Below are positions 1 to 11,617 of a stretch of 64,000 bases of DNA, one piece after another. Origin of the DNA: Paratinospora sagittata (Eukaryota > Streptophyta > Magnoliopsida > Ranunculales > Menispermaceae). Position 1 is the stretch's first letter, and each line of letters begins with the position of its first letter. The position numbers and the translations under genes were made by a program. The notes under the pieces are model-generated. The model saw only the letters and a list, made by a program, of their open reading frames with translations. It was not told where the DNA came from and made no database searches. The stretch covers positions 38,298,241-38,362,240 of the forward strand of contig CM069593.1 of the NCBI GenBank assembly GCA_035771175.1, written 5' to 3'.

Positions 1-828
1 ACAGTAGCTGTACACCGGTGATCGAACACTCACAAGACCTAACAAGTGCCCTCCACCGGTGACTATTGTCCAAATCGCCGAAAAGAAGAGATGGAAATAG
101 AGCAAGGCGATGCTCTGTTTCCACCCCGTTGGTTGCCATGAAATCGCAGAGGGCGATCATACGCCTTGCCCCCTTCCTTTTTTTCCCTCTCTGTCTCCCC
201 CTCCAAACCAATGCAAAAGAACAAGCAGCAGCGACGTTGCGGCTGCCGTAGTTCCCTTCTTTCTCTCTTCTCTCTTCTCTTTTCCGTCCTCTTCCTCTGC
301 TCCTCGTTTCTCTGCACTGATATTCAACAACCACCACCACCGCCTCCTAGCCACTTCTTTTAATATTATAATGTTATATATAAAGGAGATGATTCTGGTG
401 CATATGTGCGTTGGTGTATAGGTTTTATATATTATGTTTTATATCTATATGGTTATATGTATGCTACTTGCATCTGCAACTATATAACACATTATATTAT
501 CCACAAATATACTATATACTACACATACATTTAAATAAGTAAATATTATAGTTGCAACTCTCCTGGGTTGCTACAATTACAAATGTGTGTATATATATAT
601 GTATATAAACTTGGGTAAGTATACGCAGCTAATTCAAATGTAACATGTATGTATAGGTTGAGGACGTACGCTACGCACCAAGGAATTCAGACAACAACAA
701 ACTACATGCGTTACAGGTGGGTAGGATTTTATGCCTTTACAATATTTTATTTCGATATGTAGATAGGAACATTAAATTAATTAGATTTATAGTATTATTA
801 GATTGTTCGTGCATGCTTATATTACATG

Positions 829-829
<1 letters not shown>

Positions 830-861
<32 letters not shown>
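830..861. repeat. (TA)n microsatellite
   Basis: About 16 TA dinucleotides in a row inside the family-1 LTR. The matching place in the other LTR (about 9231-9282) is a (CA)n(TA)n tract, so this site has mutated by slippage. Confidence 0.9.
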
Positions 862-864
<3 letters not shown>

Positions 865-1166
865 GATTGTTGGCCATAATAATAATGTACGTCTATGATT
901 TGTTGTCCCAAGTTGACGTTAGATGTGTGTAATTCAGGTGTACTTTAAAAGTCTGATGACGTGATATATGACATGATAGTATTAGCATAATTATTATAAT
1001 AAAATTTATATGTGAATGCTAATATATTTGACATTGTGATATGATAACATGTGTTGTGGGGTTTGAACATAACATGTGAATATAAGTTATGTATCGTACT
1101 TATGTTACATGTGTGATACTGTGACTTCATTAAAGAGCACGATTAAGATAAGAATAACACATATGT

Positions 1167-1310
1167 GGCAGATATTCTAAGGAATATCGCCAATGACTGT
1201 TTTGGGGCAGTTATTCTGATGAATATCGCCAATGATTGTTATGGGGCAGTTATTCTGATGAATATCGCCAATGATTGTTATGGGGCAGTTATTCATTATG
1301 AATATCGCCA
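1167..1310 (+). repeat. 39-bp tandem repeat, about four units, in family-1 LTR
   Basis: Four successive units of about 39 bp each contain GGCAG, ATTCT and GAATATCGCCAA. The inverted LTR of element A carries about three units at 8807-8925, so copy number differs between LTRs of one family. Confidence 0.8.
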
Positions 1311-2081
1311 ACTAAATCTTAATTTTGGGTAGTGCCACCCTGGAATTGATTTCATAGAGGTACGTGATTTAGAACCTGATAGAATTCTCCACTCAAACAA
1401 TCAAATGTTGCAACGATTAATGTGTGAAACTTGTTTATAATGTTATTGTGTATATATCATGATAAAATGTTGTGAATTGTTTAGATGACCCACTGGGCTT
1501 TCAAGCTCACCCTTATTTTTCATATGCAGGTACTTAAGAGAATAAAATCGTGAGTTCGTGACAGAGTTCAGAGTAGTAGGGGTGAGTTAATTATTTTGTC
1601 AGTATTGTGGTGGTAGACTGAATATTTTTATTTGATTTTTAAAAGTTTATTATTTAAACGGGTTGTATTGACAATTAAATTTTAGTGAACATTATTACGG
1701 TTAGTAAAGACCTTGTGGTTTATTTCATGTGTGAATGCCTTGGACTTGAATTTATTAATTCTACTTGATGAATATATTTTAAATGTTGTGTTCATAATGG
1801 ATGGACAAGGGCATGTACCCTCACAATTCAATATGAAAATTTGTATAGTGGAATTATGTGGTCCTTGACATGAAAATGAAAGGGTATTCGTTTATCTTAA
1901 CCAGTAAGTTGGTTAGAAGAATACAAATTCATATTTTTGCAAATTTTACTATCTATATAATGGTTATGGGTTAAGATAGATGGATACGATTAGCATCTCG
2001 ATTTTCAATGATCTTTCTCGATAAAATTAAAATATTCATTATTTTACTTGAAATTTAAGTTTTGAAAATCGGAGTGTTACA

Positions 2082-2440
2082 GAAACAACCAATTGTAACT
2101 TTATCGACCACTGAAGCTGAATTTGTAGATGCAATAGCTTGTGCCTGTCAAGTAAAATGGTGAGAAAAATTCTTGAAGAATTGTATTTCAAGCAAATGGG
2201 AGCTACTACACTTTTTTGTGACAACTCAGCCATTAAACTCTCCTAAAATCCTGTGCTCTATGGACGAAGCAAGCACATTGATGTGAAGTTTTATTTTTTA
2301 AGAGATAGAGTAGTGGTGGTATAATTGATCTAAAGTATTGTAGAAGTGAAAACGAACTAGCGGATATATTTACTAAACCTTTCAGATTTCTTTCCTTCCA
2401 CACCTGAGAAGGTTGATGGGTGTCTGCGCTATTGAAAATC
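2082..2440 (+). pseudogene. Ty1/copia pol remnant, RNase H C-terminal part
   Basis: Conceptual translation starts with the copia RNase H signature QPIVTLSTTEAEFV. It goes on in shifted frames with pieces matching the CDN.SAI, HIDVKYHFLRD and ADIFTKPL regions known from copia polyproteins. Several stops and frameshifts make it non-coding. It directly abuts the family-1 LTR that split it, and a copia-like 3' end follows. The catalytic part of reverse transcriptase is not present. Assignment to copia is firm; the lineage is not determined. Confidence 0.8.
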
Positions 2441-2507
2441 CTACTTGAAGATAAAACTGCGCAATTAAATTGAAATCTGAAAGCTCTTAGTCTAAGGGAG
2501 GATTTAT

Positions 2508-2779
2508 TGAATAAAAATGTTTTACACGTTTTTTTTAATGTGTTGTTCTAGGCTTTAGTAGTTGACCTAGTCTTTAGGAGTTTGGTTATTTAATTACTGC
2601 AAAACATGGTCCATGATCACCTAGGCTTTAGGAAATGTTTTTAGCACGTTAGTGCTATTTTTGTGTCATTTCTGTTGTATACTAGCCTATATAAAGGCTG
2701 CAAGCTACTGAATAAAATATTGAGAAAAGATTTCTTTCTCTAGCTCTCTTTTTCTTTTTATCTTCTTATAATGTTAACA
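2508..2779 (+). repeat. Probable copia 3' LTR
   Basis: A purine run (AAGGGAGGA, about 2493-2502) lies just after the copia coding remnant, where a polypurine tract should be. The next 270 bp run from TGAATAAAAATG to ATGTTAACA. A TATA-like CTATATAAAGG at about 2691 fits an LTR promoter. No second copy is in the window, so the boundaries are inferred. Confidence 0.5.
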
Positions 2780-2839
2780 TGAAGGACACTGTTCGTTACC
2801 TCAAGTTGACTGATTGATCTATGCAACAACTGGAAATAA

Positions 2840-3095
2840 GATGTTAAGCTTCATGGATAATGTCCAATGTTTATCACTGATCGTGGGCTATACTACTACA
2901 ATGTGATGTCATTTGGTTTGCAGATTGCGAGGGCTACTTACTAATGTCTTGTTATCAAGTGTTTATCTAAAAGATCAATGACACCTTGGAGGTCTACATA
3001 AAATATACGATGGTCAAAAGCCTGAAAGATTTAGAACGTATTCGACATCCCTTGAAGCTTTCCAAATCATGACATACAAAACCCCTGCCAAGTAT
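2840..3095 (+). pseudogene. Ty3/gypsy reverse transcriptase relic
   Basis: Translation gives DRGLYYYNVMSFGLQ followed by ARATY and, in another frame, MVKSLK. This is the known RT order ITD.GLYCY.VMPFGLKNAGATY ... YVDDMLVKS. The catalytic Asp pair has been replaced and the frame changes at least twice, so this is a dead fragment. It belongs to a different gypsy branch from elements A-D, whose equivalent reads [18 protein letters not shown]. Confidence 0.65.
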
Positions 3096-3998
3096 GTGTT
3101 AATAATACTAAAAAAAACTAAAATTTATGAAATTTCTCAACTTTTTTTAGTTTGACATAACCAACATTACAAGTAGGGGTGGCAAAAAAGAATGACAATA
3201 CAAAGAGGAATATTAAGAGTGTATATAGTGAGTAACAAGAAAAGTAAAATGACTATACTACCATTCTCAAAGCTGTAATATATAAGTATACTAGAATAAT
3301 ATAAACAACATCTTATATTAACAGACTTAATTATGGCGTGTTCAGACTCAACTCGATTATAAATTGGGAGACAATGCTCACGTCTAGACCCTAGTTTACT
3401 TTTAAAACCAGGTTTATCACTTTTGTTTGAATTACAATTCTTTTTATTGTTATTATTCCTATGATTGTAGCGTCATTAAATAAAATTTGATAGCAAAAAT
3501 TATTAAATTTCATTTCTTTTATATATTTAATTAATAAATTATCATATTATAATATTATTAATTTGAATAGCCAGATATAATTTTTATAAAAAATAAAGAT
3601 AATATGCACTTTACACGTATGTCTAAACCCTATACATTTTATTATTTTATTATTTCAAACTAATAATGATACATGAATTTACCCTTTTGATTTCCTCTCA
3701 TTTATATAAAACATAATTATCAAAATTAATATTTTTTTAACATTTTAGTAATTGCTTATTATTACAAATTTTGACAAGTAATATTGTAATTTGATCTTCA
3801 AAATAAAATTCATATAATACATGTCCGAATGTCCAAATTACACTCTTTATTTATTTTTTGATGAAAGCCTTCTGACATGACTCCATCCACAATAACAACA
3901 GGCAACAGGCAACAGGCAACAACATGCTTATAAGCATATATAGACAAAGCTGGTTTCCCCAGCTGTTCGTTGGTTACAGTCGGTTTGGAGCCAAAAAA
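3096..3998 (+). other. AT-rich 5' flank of the PPR gene; no gene seen
   Basis: No coding signal on either strand. At about 3897-3922 a 7-bp unit (GCAACAG) is repeated about three times, just before an in-frame ATG at 3924. The preferred start at 3999 lies 75 bases further on, so this part is probably 5' UTR. No clear TATA box could be assigned. A short AGGGGTGGCAAAA at about 3176 resembles hAT transposon ends but has no partner. Confidence 0.5.
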
Positions 3999-6486
3999 AT
4001 GGTTTTGGTGTATTTCTCGAGATTGCTCCTCCAATTCAGACTTGTGGAGACCAAGCGGCTACAACATTCCCTAGCAGACCCTGCTTCCTCTTCAAACTTA
4101 AAACGCTTATGCATGAAGGGTGAGTTAAGAGAAGCGCTGTTAGAAATGTCAATTCAAGGAGATCAAGTGAAATTCGACGGCTACGACTCTCTGCTAACGT
4201 TATGCGTGAACCAGAGAGCCATTAGAGAAGGCCGGAGAGTTCACGCGCACATGATTAAAACTCGTTATCTTCCCCCTGTGTACCTTGAAACTAGACTCAT
4301 TGTTTTGTACACTAAGTGCAATTCAATGGAAGATGCCCGACAAGTGCTTGATCAAATGCCTGAACGAAATGTAGTTTCTTGGACTGCCATTATCTCAGCT
4401 TATTCTCAAAGTGGGCGCCATTCCGAAGCTTTGAGTCTTTTCGTGCAGATGCTAAAATCAGGTATTCTTTTGGAGTCTTGTGGGTCAAAAAACCAAGATA
4501 TCATTTTCTCTTCAACACACACACACACACACATATATATATAATCCAAAGATGTATATACGTATATGTAATCAAAAAAGTTTCGAAGAACACTGTGACA
4601 TCACCCTTAAAATCTTATTCTTAATTTTTAATTTCAAAAGAAGTATTTTTATGATTTAAGGGTGTAGTAGTAATTTAATTAAATTTACTTTTTTTCCCAC
4701 TGCTTCTTACCTTTCCCTCCACTTTTTAAGACTTAAGCTGACTTGTTCTAATTTTGTCATCTCTCTAGTTATAAAAAATTACTTTTATGTACCCCTTTTT
4801 ATTTAAAATAATAAAATAAAATTATCATTTTAATTTCATTGAAAGCTAGTACTTTTTCAACAAAATATTTTAAAACTTATTATTTTTTTTTAAAAAATTT
4901 CCCTTGGGTTAATATGAGAAGTACTTTGATGCATCCAAGTTATGTATGGGGCGTGCTTCTCCATGACTTCTCTAGTTTTTTATTTCAATTGCAAATTTAC
5001 TGTTTTGTTGTTGACCCTTTAACACAGAATTCTGATAGGTACACAACCGAATGAGTTCACTTTTGCAACTGTCGTTACTTCTTGCACCGGTGATTATGGA
5101 TTCGACCACGGAACGCAAGTGCACTCTCTTTTGATCAAAAGCAGTTTTGAATCCCATATATTTGTTGGAAGCTCTCTTCTCGACATGTATGCCAAAGCTG
5201 GTAGAATTCATGAAGCTAAAAAAGTCTTTGAGAACTTACCTGAGAGGGATGTTGTTTCTTGCACCGCGATAATTGCAGGGTATGCTCAGTTGGGTCTTGA
5301 TGTGGAGGCATTGGAACTATTTCACCGGTTGCTAAAGGAAGGTATGGAATCAAACTATGTTACATATGCTAGTGTTTTAACTGCATTGTCCGGACTTGCC
5401 GCATTGGATCACGGCCGCCAAGTTCACAACCGGGTCATCCGTTTCCAACTACCCTCATATATTGTTCTTGAGAACTCCCTAATTGACATGTATTCAAAAT
5501 GTGGAAGCCTTACTTACTCAAGAAGGGTTTTTGATAGAATGTTAGAGAGAACTGTGATCACGTGGAACACTATGCTCGTGGGCTATGGTAAGCATGGATT
5601 AGGTCGGGAAGTGATTGAGCTATTCCATTTGATGAGAGAAGAAAAAGAAGTTAAGCCAGATGGTATCACTTTTATGGCTGTTTTGTCTGGCTGTAGCCAT
5701 GGAGGATTGGTAGACGAAGGATTGGCTATATTTAGTGAAATGGCTAATGGTGATGATGGAATCGTCAAACCAGAGATTGAACATTATGGGTGTGTGGTTG
5801 ATTTGCTTGGACGCGCTGGACGAGTGGATGAGGCTTATAGTTTCATTAAACAAATGCCTTTTGATGCAACCGCGGCTATATGGGGCGCACTTCTTGGCGC
5901 CTGTAGGGCACATGCCATTGTTTTTGTTGGGGAATTAGTGGCACACCACCTTTTTGATATTGAACAAGAAAATGCTGGTAATTATGTGATTCTTTCTAAT
6001 TTATATGCTTCTGCTGGGAGATGGGAAGATGTCAGATATGTGAGGGAATTGATGAAAGAGAAGGCTGTGATAAAGGAACCTGGGAGAAGCTGGATCAAAA
6101 TAGATAGAGTAGTGCACACTTTCCACGCCGGTGATTGGTCCCATCCAAGAAAGGAAGAGGTGTTGGAAAAGGTAAGAGAATTGGCTGTAGAGATCAAGGC
6201 AGCTGGCTATGTTCATGATCTGAGCTGTGTGTTTCATGATGTGGATGATGAGCAGAAGGAGAAGATGCTCCTCAGCCACAGTGAGAAACTTGCAATAGCC
6301 CTTGGACTGATTGGTACTAACTGTGGCCACCCGATTCGGGTCTTCAAAAACCTTCGGATTTGTGTCGACTGTCACAATTTTGCTAAATTTGTTTCAAAGA
6401 TTTATGGAAGAGAAATATCTCTCAGAGACAATAAGCGCTACCATCACATTTCTGGAGGAATCTGCTCCTGTGGTGACTACTGGTGA
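3999..6486 (+). CDS. PPR protein, PLS class with E and DYW domains (two exons)
   Basis: Predicted CDS joins 3999-4461 to 5039-6486 (636 residues). It looks intact. From memory it is colinear with Arabidopsis At3g13770 (about 628 residues), a predicted mitochondrial PPR protein. The first ~30 residues are rich in Leu, Arg and Ser with no acid residue before Glu17, as in organelle presequences. PPR repeats fill about residues 60-430 (for example VVSWTAIISAYSQSGRHSEA at about 125-144, and IFVGSSLLDMYAKAG). An E domain follows, and the DYW deaminase-like domain ends in CSCGDYW. Zinc-site residues are H568, E570, C596 and C599. By family knowledge such proteins bind organellar RNA and many direct C-to-U editing; the target here is unknown. 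The ATG at 3999 has A at -3 and G at +4; an in-frame ATG at 3924 would add 25 residues. It is the only intact gene here and lies between inverted family-1 LTRs. Confidence 0.9.
4462..5038 (+). other. Predicted intron of the PPR gene
   Basis: 577 bp, GT at 4462-4463 and AG at 5037-5038. Splicing rebuilds one Gly codon and continues QMLKSG into TQPNEFTFATVVTSC, the order known for this PPR family. Without splicing the frame stops at 4544. The intron is AT-rich with a (CA)n(TA)n tract at about 4516-4541 and a pyrimidine-rich 3' part. AGGTA occurs at both exon-intron boundaries. An earlier AG at about 5027 would place TGA in frame, so 5038 is favoured. Confidence 0.8.
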
Positions 6487-6640
6487 AATGAAAAAGAATG
6501 AAAAAGAGAGATTTTCTGCCGAGCAATACCAAACTATTTATGCCAATTTGAAGAAAGCTCAAGACATACCGGTATTTGTCTTCTTTAATAATAAGTGGAA
6601 GAAGACATATTAAGGAATTAATAATCCATAGTATGGTGTT

Positions 6641-6832
6641 GAATTTTTTTTTTTTGTTGTTGTTTTGTGTCATTTTTAGCTCCTAGACTCGAGAAAACTG
6701 TCGGGCGCTGAAACGGGGACCTCTCCCAACAGAATTTTCTGCATCTATAAGGATTCGGAATCGAGACCTCTTGCTTAAGTGATCAGGGCCCCTTCCACCC
6801 AAGCCAACCCTCGTTGGTAGCTCTTAGTTCAC
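6641..6832 (-). repeat. SINE-like element (tRNA-related), minus strand
   Basis: On the minus strand there is an A-box-like TGGCTTGGGTGG, then a B-box-like GGTCTCGATTCC. The body ends in an A-rich tail matching the T run at 6643-6655. Pol III boxes plus a 3' A tail are typical of plant SINEs. No clear target duplication was found, and no second copy is in the window. Confidence 0.5.
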
Positions 6833-7130
6833 TCTAATTAATTAATTAAAAGTACTAAAATGACATTTTTGGGACATTGCTAGAAATATTTTATTAATTC
6901 ACCATTGAATTGTATTGGTTTTATTGAATCATGTGATTCAAAGTAATAAATGTTGTACTAAAGATGGTGTTTATATTGATGTCAATTGCAAATGTCTAGG
7001 TAGTGCTACTCTAAATTTTACTAGCTAAGGCCACCATGATCACCATCTCCTTCACTTTATGTATATTAGTCAACCCATCGAAAGCTTTCTAGCTTTCTAG
7101 CCCTCCTAGATAATGAGCACTACTGTTACA

Positions 7131-7902
7131 GTTTTTTTTTTTTTTTTTTTGCCAAAAGATTAAAACTCTATTAATGATAAGAAAAAGATCGGAGATACAA
7201 CACTCAAAGCAAAATGCTCTCATAATGACCATAAATGAGAATCAAAAGCCAACCTAGCTAGCTTGTTAGCTAATATATTGCTTTATCCATAAACATGCTT
7301 AAAGGAAACCACACTAAAATGACAATTAGCAGTATTCCAGATCTCCTGAAGAATGGACTCCAAGTGTGCAAGGCTGCCTCTCTTCAATTCCAGCTCCTGT
7401 GTAAGCCAAGAATCTGAGTGCACGGACAAATTAGTGCTGCAACCAATGGAATATTTTAATCTTCTTAGAATTGTTTTTGCCTCAGCATCCTCAACAGATA
7501 AGAAGCCTCTTTCAACCCAACTTTCTGCTTTCCTAACACTGCCAAGCTCATCAAGAAGGACCCGTCCTAGCCTAGAAAATAGAGTTGCTGCATTCCAAGT
7601 TGCATCACAATATAACCTCCAACCAGAGAATCCATCAAGACGGCTCGACACCTAACTACAGGCTCCTGAGTTGTCCTCAACAGAATTTGAGCATTCAAAG
7701 AATTCATCAAACTGTTTGAAGGTGTTGTGAATGACATTGGCAAGAGAGATCGAAATATCATTGAAAAGCTTTTTGTTCCTGCTCTTCCCCAACTGCCATA
7801 ATCGAAAAGCAAACAATACTAGACCATTGCTTTCATCACCTCTGCTACTCAAAGATTTATAAACATAATCCCATATATCTTTAAAAGAAGACCTTGGCAC
7901 AC
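7131..7902 (-). pseudogene. LINE (non-LTR retrotransposon) 3' fragment: RNase H-like end
   Basis: The minus strand encodes from 7900 a piece typical of the zinc-finger/RNase H end of plant L1-like LINE polyproteins (LFAFRLWQLGKSRNK). After one stop at about 7652-7654 comes GWRLYCDATWNA ... GRVLLDELG ... EAEAKTILRRL ... LSVHSDSW. This fits the known order of LINE RNase H motifs. The coding part ends near 7283, and the T run at 7138-7151 is the expected poly(A) tail in reverse. Apart from the single stop the frame holds from 7900 to 7283, so this is a fairly young 5'-truncated copy. No target duplication was identified. Confidence 0.75.
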
Positions 7903-8038
7903 TGTAACACCCCTGAAAAATGGACCACTTTTAATTAAATAATGTAGAAAACACGTGCCAAAAACACCCAAACATTGTATCGAAAAAACCCTTACGAAAC
8001 AACCTATGGGCAAGGGAAGTGCCAAGGGCGGGCACTTG
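7903..8038. repeat. LTR-like fragment, unassigned
   Basis: Begins near 7903 with TGTAACACCCCTGAAAAATG, which resembles gypsy LTR ends, and stops at 8038 where the LTR of element A starts. It does not match other LTRs in the window beyond this terminus. It may be the target DNA into which element A inserted. Confidence 0.3.
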
Positions 8039-8806
8039 TGTAACACCCAAATTTTCAAAACTTAAATTTCAAATAAAATAATGAATATTTTAATTTTATC
8101 GAGAAAGATCACTGAAAATTGAGATGTTAATCGTATTCATCTATTATAACTCATAACCATTATATAAATAGTAAGATTTACAAAACAATGAATTTGTATT
8201 CTTCTAGACAACTTACTGGTTAAGATAAACGAATATCATTTCATCTTCATGCTAAGGACTACATAATTTCACTATACAAATTTCCATATTGAATTGTGAG
8301 GGTACTTGCCTTTGTCCATCCATTATGGACACAACATTTTAAATATATTCATCAAATAGAATTAATAATTCAAGTCCAAGGCATTCACACGTGAAATAAA
8401 CCACAAGGTCTTTACTAACCATAATAATATTCACTAAATTCTGATTGTCAAATACAACCTGTTTAAATATTAAACTTTTAAAAATCAAATAAAATATTCA
8501 ACCCTGCTACCACAATACTAACAAAATAATTAACCCACACCTACTACTCTGAACTACGTCACGAACTCGCGATTTTATTCTCTTAAATAACTGCATATGA
8601 AAAATAAGGGTGAACTTGAAAGCCCAGTGGGTCATCTAAACAATTCACAATATTTTATCATGATATATACACAAGAACATTACAAACAAGTTTCACACAT
8701 TAATTGTTGCAACATTTGATTGTTTGAGTCGAGAATTCTATCACATTCTAAATCACGTACCTTTAGGGAATCAAACCCCGGGCGGCACTACCCAAAATCA
8801 GAAATT

Positions 8807-8925
8807 CGTTGGCGATATTCATTATGAATATCTGCCCCATAATAAACATTGGCGATATTCCTTAGAATAACTGCCCCATAATAATCATTGGCGATATTCC
8901 TTGGAATAACTGCCTCATATGTGTG
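8807..8925 (-). repeat. 39-bp tandem repeat, about three units (counterpart of 1167-1310)
   Basis: Three inverted units built on TTGGCGATATTC and CTGCCCCATAATAA, the same repeat as in the left LTR but with one unit fewer. Confidence 0.75.
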
Positions 8926-9230
8926 ATTCTTATCTTAATTGTGTTCTTTAGTGATGTCACACCATACATACAACATAAGTAAAATATTAATTGCATTCAC
9001 AAGACATATTCAAACTCCACTACACATGGTATCATGTCACAATGCCAAATATAATAGTATTAACGCATGAACTTTACTATGCCATTATTCTCAAGTCATG
9101 TATTTCATCATTAGGCATTATAATATACAAATGAATCTCAATTACCACATGAATTGTATGCATCCAATTATCATTTGATCAGAACAAGAAGTCATGCTGA
9201 CACACATATCATCATAGTTAACAATCACAA

Positions 9231-9233
9231 CAG

Positions 9234-9280
<47 letters not shown>

Positions 9281-9282
9281 AA
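9231..9282. repeat. (CA)n(TA)n microsatellite
   Basis: A run of CA followed by TA dinucleotides inside the family-1 LTR; low complexity, not coding. Confidence 0.9.
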
Positions 9283-9357
9283 ATCATGTAAAATAGGCAT
9301 GCAAGAGCAATCTAATAACACTATACACCTAATTAATTTAACATTCCTATCTATATA

Positions 9358-11617
9358 TGTCACGACGCCCCTGACGTAGGCTGACGTCATGACCGACACA
9401 GCGTACTATACACTGTACATACCCATATACAGTATATAATACACTGTCAGCCTTCACGTACTCTCACAATACTTCCCAAAATGTACATAAATTTTTTTTT
9501 TTTTAATATACCACACATCAAATCAAATCAAATATATATAGATGATCATTCCACTCACATTTATTCCATTCATTCCACAAATTAAATTCTCACATGATAA
9601 ATATCTATGATCATCTCATTCCATCATCCCAAGCATTATATAATCTTACCACATAACCCATCTAGGTGATACATATATACATATAATGTGTGCTAAGTAT
9701 ACATATTAAAATAACAAAAATATAATCTATTTCCTCCAAGCATACATACACATACCAGACAAGTTCTTTTTCCCTTCGAATCAATACCTGAAATATTGGA
9801 GGAAATGGGGTGAGCAAACAACAGCTCAGTGAATATAGTTCTTGAGATGGCAATTATATACATTTAGAGAAATATGACATTTAAAATCATTTCAAACACT
9901 TATGCAACACATGCATCATTTAACGAATATATTATACATGTCAACAACATAAATTTCATGAATTTTCCATAATACAATGCACAATCTCCCTCCTCCGCAA
10001 GGCAAGAGAGCGGGTCTAACCCTTGTATGGCCGTACAAGGTAGACACAGCCTCTCATTACCCAATTCACAGTCATTTCAAGGATCGCAACCCTTGTTAGG
10101 ACAGACCTACTGACAATGAGGACTCGCAAAACCTCATCCGGGTCTAATTCCTAACGAAATGACAATGAGGATTCGCAAAGCCTCATCATTACAAACTCCA
10201 ATGCTAAAATCAGTTTGCATGATCCATAAAACTCAATGCCTTATATATATAATATCACATGCATACAATCAAGCAGTTTATATGCGTACAATGCCATACG
10301 AGAACCAAATCAAGAAAACTATACTCACAGTACAACACGTTCCACTTAAACTCAATCATCGTCGCTTTCGAGTCCAGCTCCAAGTTAAATCCAACTAATT
10401 TAACCTGTCACAATCACTCCATAATTCAATTTCATGTCTTCATATTTATATCTCTCAACTCACTTCAAATCACGAATAATAAATCCATTTAGGACTCATA
10501 AGCAGTTATCTCGTTTCTGTGGTCAATCTAGATATTTCCACAAGAAAGAACAGTGAAAATAGATTTCCAAATCATATTTTCACGACACCATATACTTAGT
10601 TACTAAAACTATCAAAGCATATCTCAAACCGGGGTTTCATTGGGTTCACATCACTGGTCACATCACTGTGCACAGTACCATTCACATCACTGGTCAATGT
10701 TCACTGTGCACTGTGCACTATTTACTGTGCACTATTCACTATTCACTATTCACTATTTACTATTCACTATTCATCCGAAAGATGTAAATTATATTAAAAT
10801 TGTCAAATGGTCTCCAAAAATCATGAAATTGAATCTAACCACATATTCGGGGTCCCGACAGTCCAGGGAACGTTTTTCTACCTTTCTAGTGGATTTTCAT
10901 TCACATTGGGTCAAAACCCCAAATTTGTCAAAACGCCGTAAAACGGCTCCCACAGTCAAAATTAGTCCGCTAGAATCGTTACATCTAGCTTAGATAGTAA
11001 TTTCACGAAGAAAGGGAGTGAAAATCACTTACCGCGAAGCCCGATTGGACGCGAGTCCCGCGTTCTCCCTTTTTCTTCTTCTTCTTCTTCTCCGCCGTTC
11101 CTCCCTCTGCTTCTTTCTTTCCCTCTCTGGAAACTTCGTTTCCTTCTTTTCTTTCTTATTTTTTTTATTTCTCTTGTTGTAACACGTTGGAAACGGATAA
11201 GATATCTTTATTTTATTATTTTTTTATTCAACGTTCAGCAACTTCTCTTTCTCTTCTTTTATTTTTTTTTATTCATTTTGTTTTTTGTCTCTTGTTGTCA
11301 AATGGTGGAGATAAGAGCATCTTTTTTTTATATTTTATTTTATTGTTCTTTTTATCCCATGCTCCTCATGTCATTTAACAAACCAACTTCCTCATATTTA
11401 ACTCATTAAATCATACTCCAATCCATATATTTACTAATTTTCCTAATACCCCTTAAATCCAGTATGTATTTTCATACACGGGTATATTTAGCTCATACGT
11501 ATAAAATACGTGTATTATCACGCATATATTTAGTTCATACGTAAAATACATGTATTATACATCTCGATATACGCGTACTTCAACGTCTGTATGTAATTAA
11601 ATTTACGGGATGTTACA
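9358..11617 (-). mobile_element. Solo LTR G1 nested in the LTR of element A
   Basis: 2,260 bp running from TGTCACGACGCCCC to GGATGTTACA and flanked by exact 5-bp copies of ATATA (9353-9357 and 11618-11622). Removing it restores continuity with the uninterrupted LTR at 1-2081. No gag or pol is present, so it is what remains after recombination between two LTRs. A second copy is G2 (about 53677-56388). The conserved CACTGAGC...GCTCACCC stretch reads on the minus strand, giving its sense. Confidence 0.9.
10640..10775. repeat. Short tandem array of CACTATT-like heptamers
   Basis: TTCACATCACTGGTCA blocks are followed by repeated CACTATT and CACTGTG heptamers. The same place in G2 (about 55430-55465) has only a few units, so the array expanded in this copy. 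Confidence 0.7.

Larger units (their letters stand above)
1..2081 (+). repeat. LTR of gypsy family 1 (cut by window start; solo or 3' LTR)
   Basis: This stretch is the reverse complement of two blocks in the left LTR of element A: 8039-9357 and 11618 to about 12890. It matches the same LTR without the solo LTR that splits A's copy. It ends in GGAGTGTTACA at 2081 and the next base starts copia coding sequence, so an element of this family inserted into a copia element. The conserved CACTGGGC...GCTCACCC stretch near 1488-1512 puts its sense on the plus strand. The 5' end lies left of the window, so I cannot tell whether it is a solo LTR or the 3' LTR of a larger element. Confidence 0.85.

Noticed and set aside
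63..421. Overlapping ORFs on both strands with Arg/Glu-rich or Ser/Phe-rich content
   Set aside because: Low-complexity purine/pyrimidine LTR sequence, broken in the second LTR copy.
3170..3195. hAT transposon terminus (AGGGGTGGCAAAA)
   Set aside because: No partner end or 8-bp duplication nearby.
3924..3998. Upstream in-frame ATG at 3924 as the PPR start
   Set aside because: Possible, but the ATG at 3999 has a better context and gives a presequence-like N-terminus with length near the family norm.
4462..5038. Reading the PPR gene as a pseudogene split by an insertion
   Set aside because: Clean GT-AG ends and exact frame restoration make an intron more likely; cDNA would settle it.
5583..6673. 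Antisense and shifted ORFs overlapping the PPR gene
   Set aside because: Shadows of the intact PPR reading frame.
9142..9399. 85-residue ORF with a Val-Cys run
   Set aside because: Product of a (CA)n(TA)n tract crossing the start of a solo LTR.
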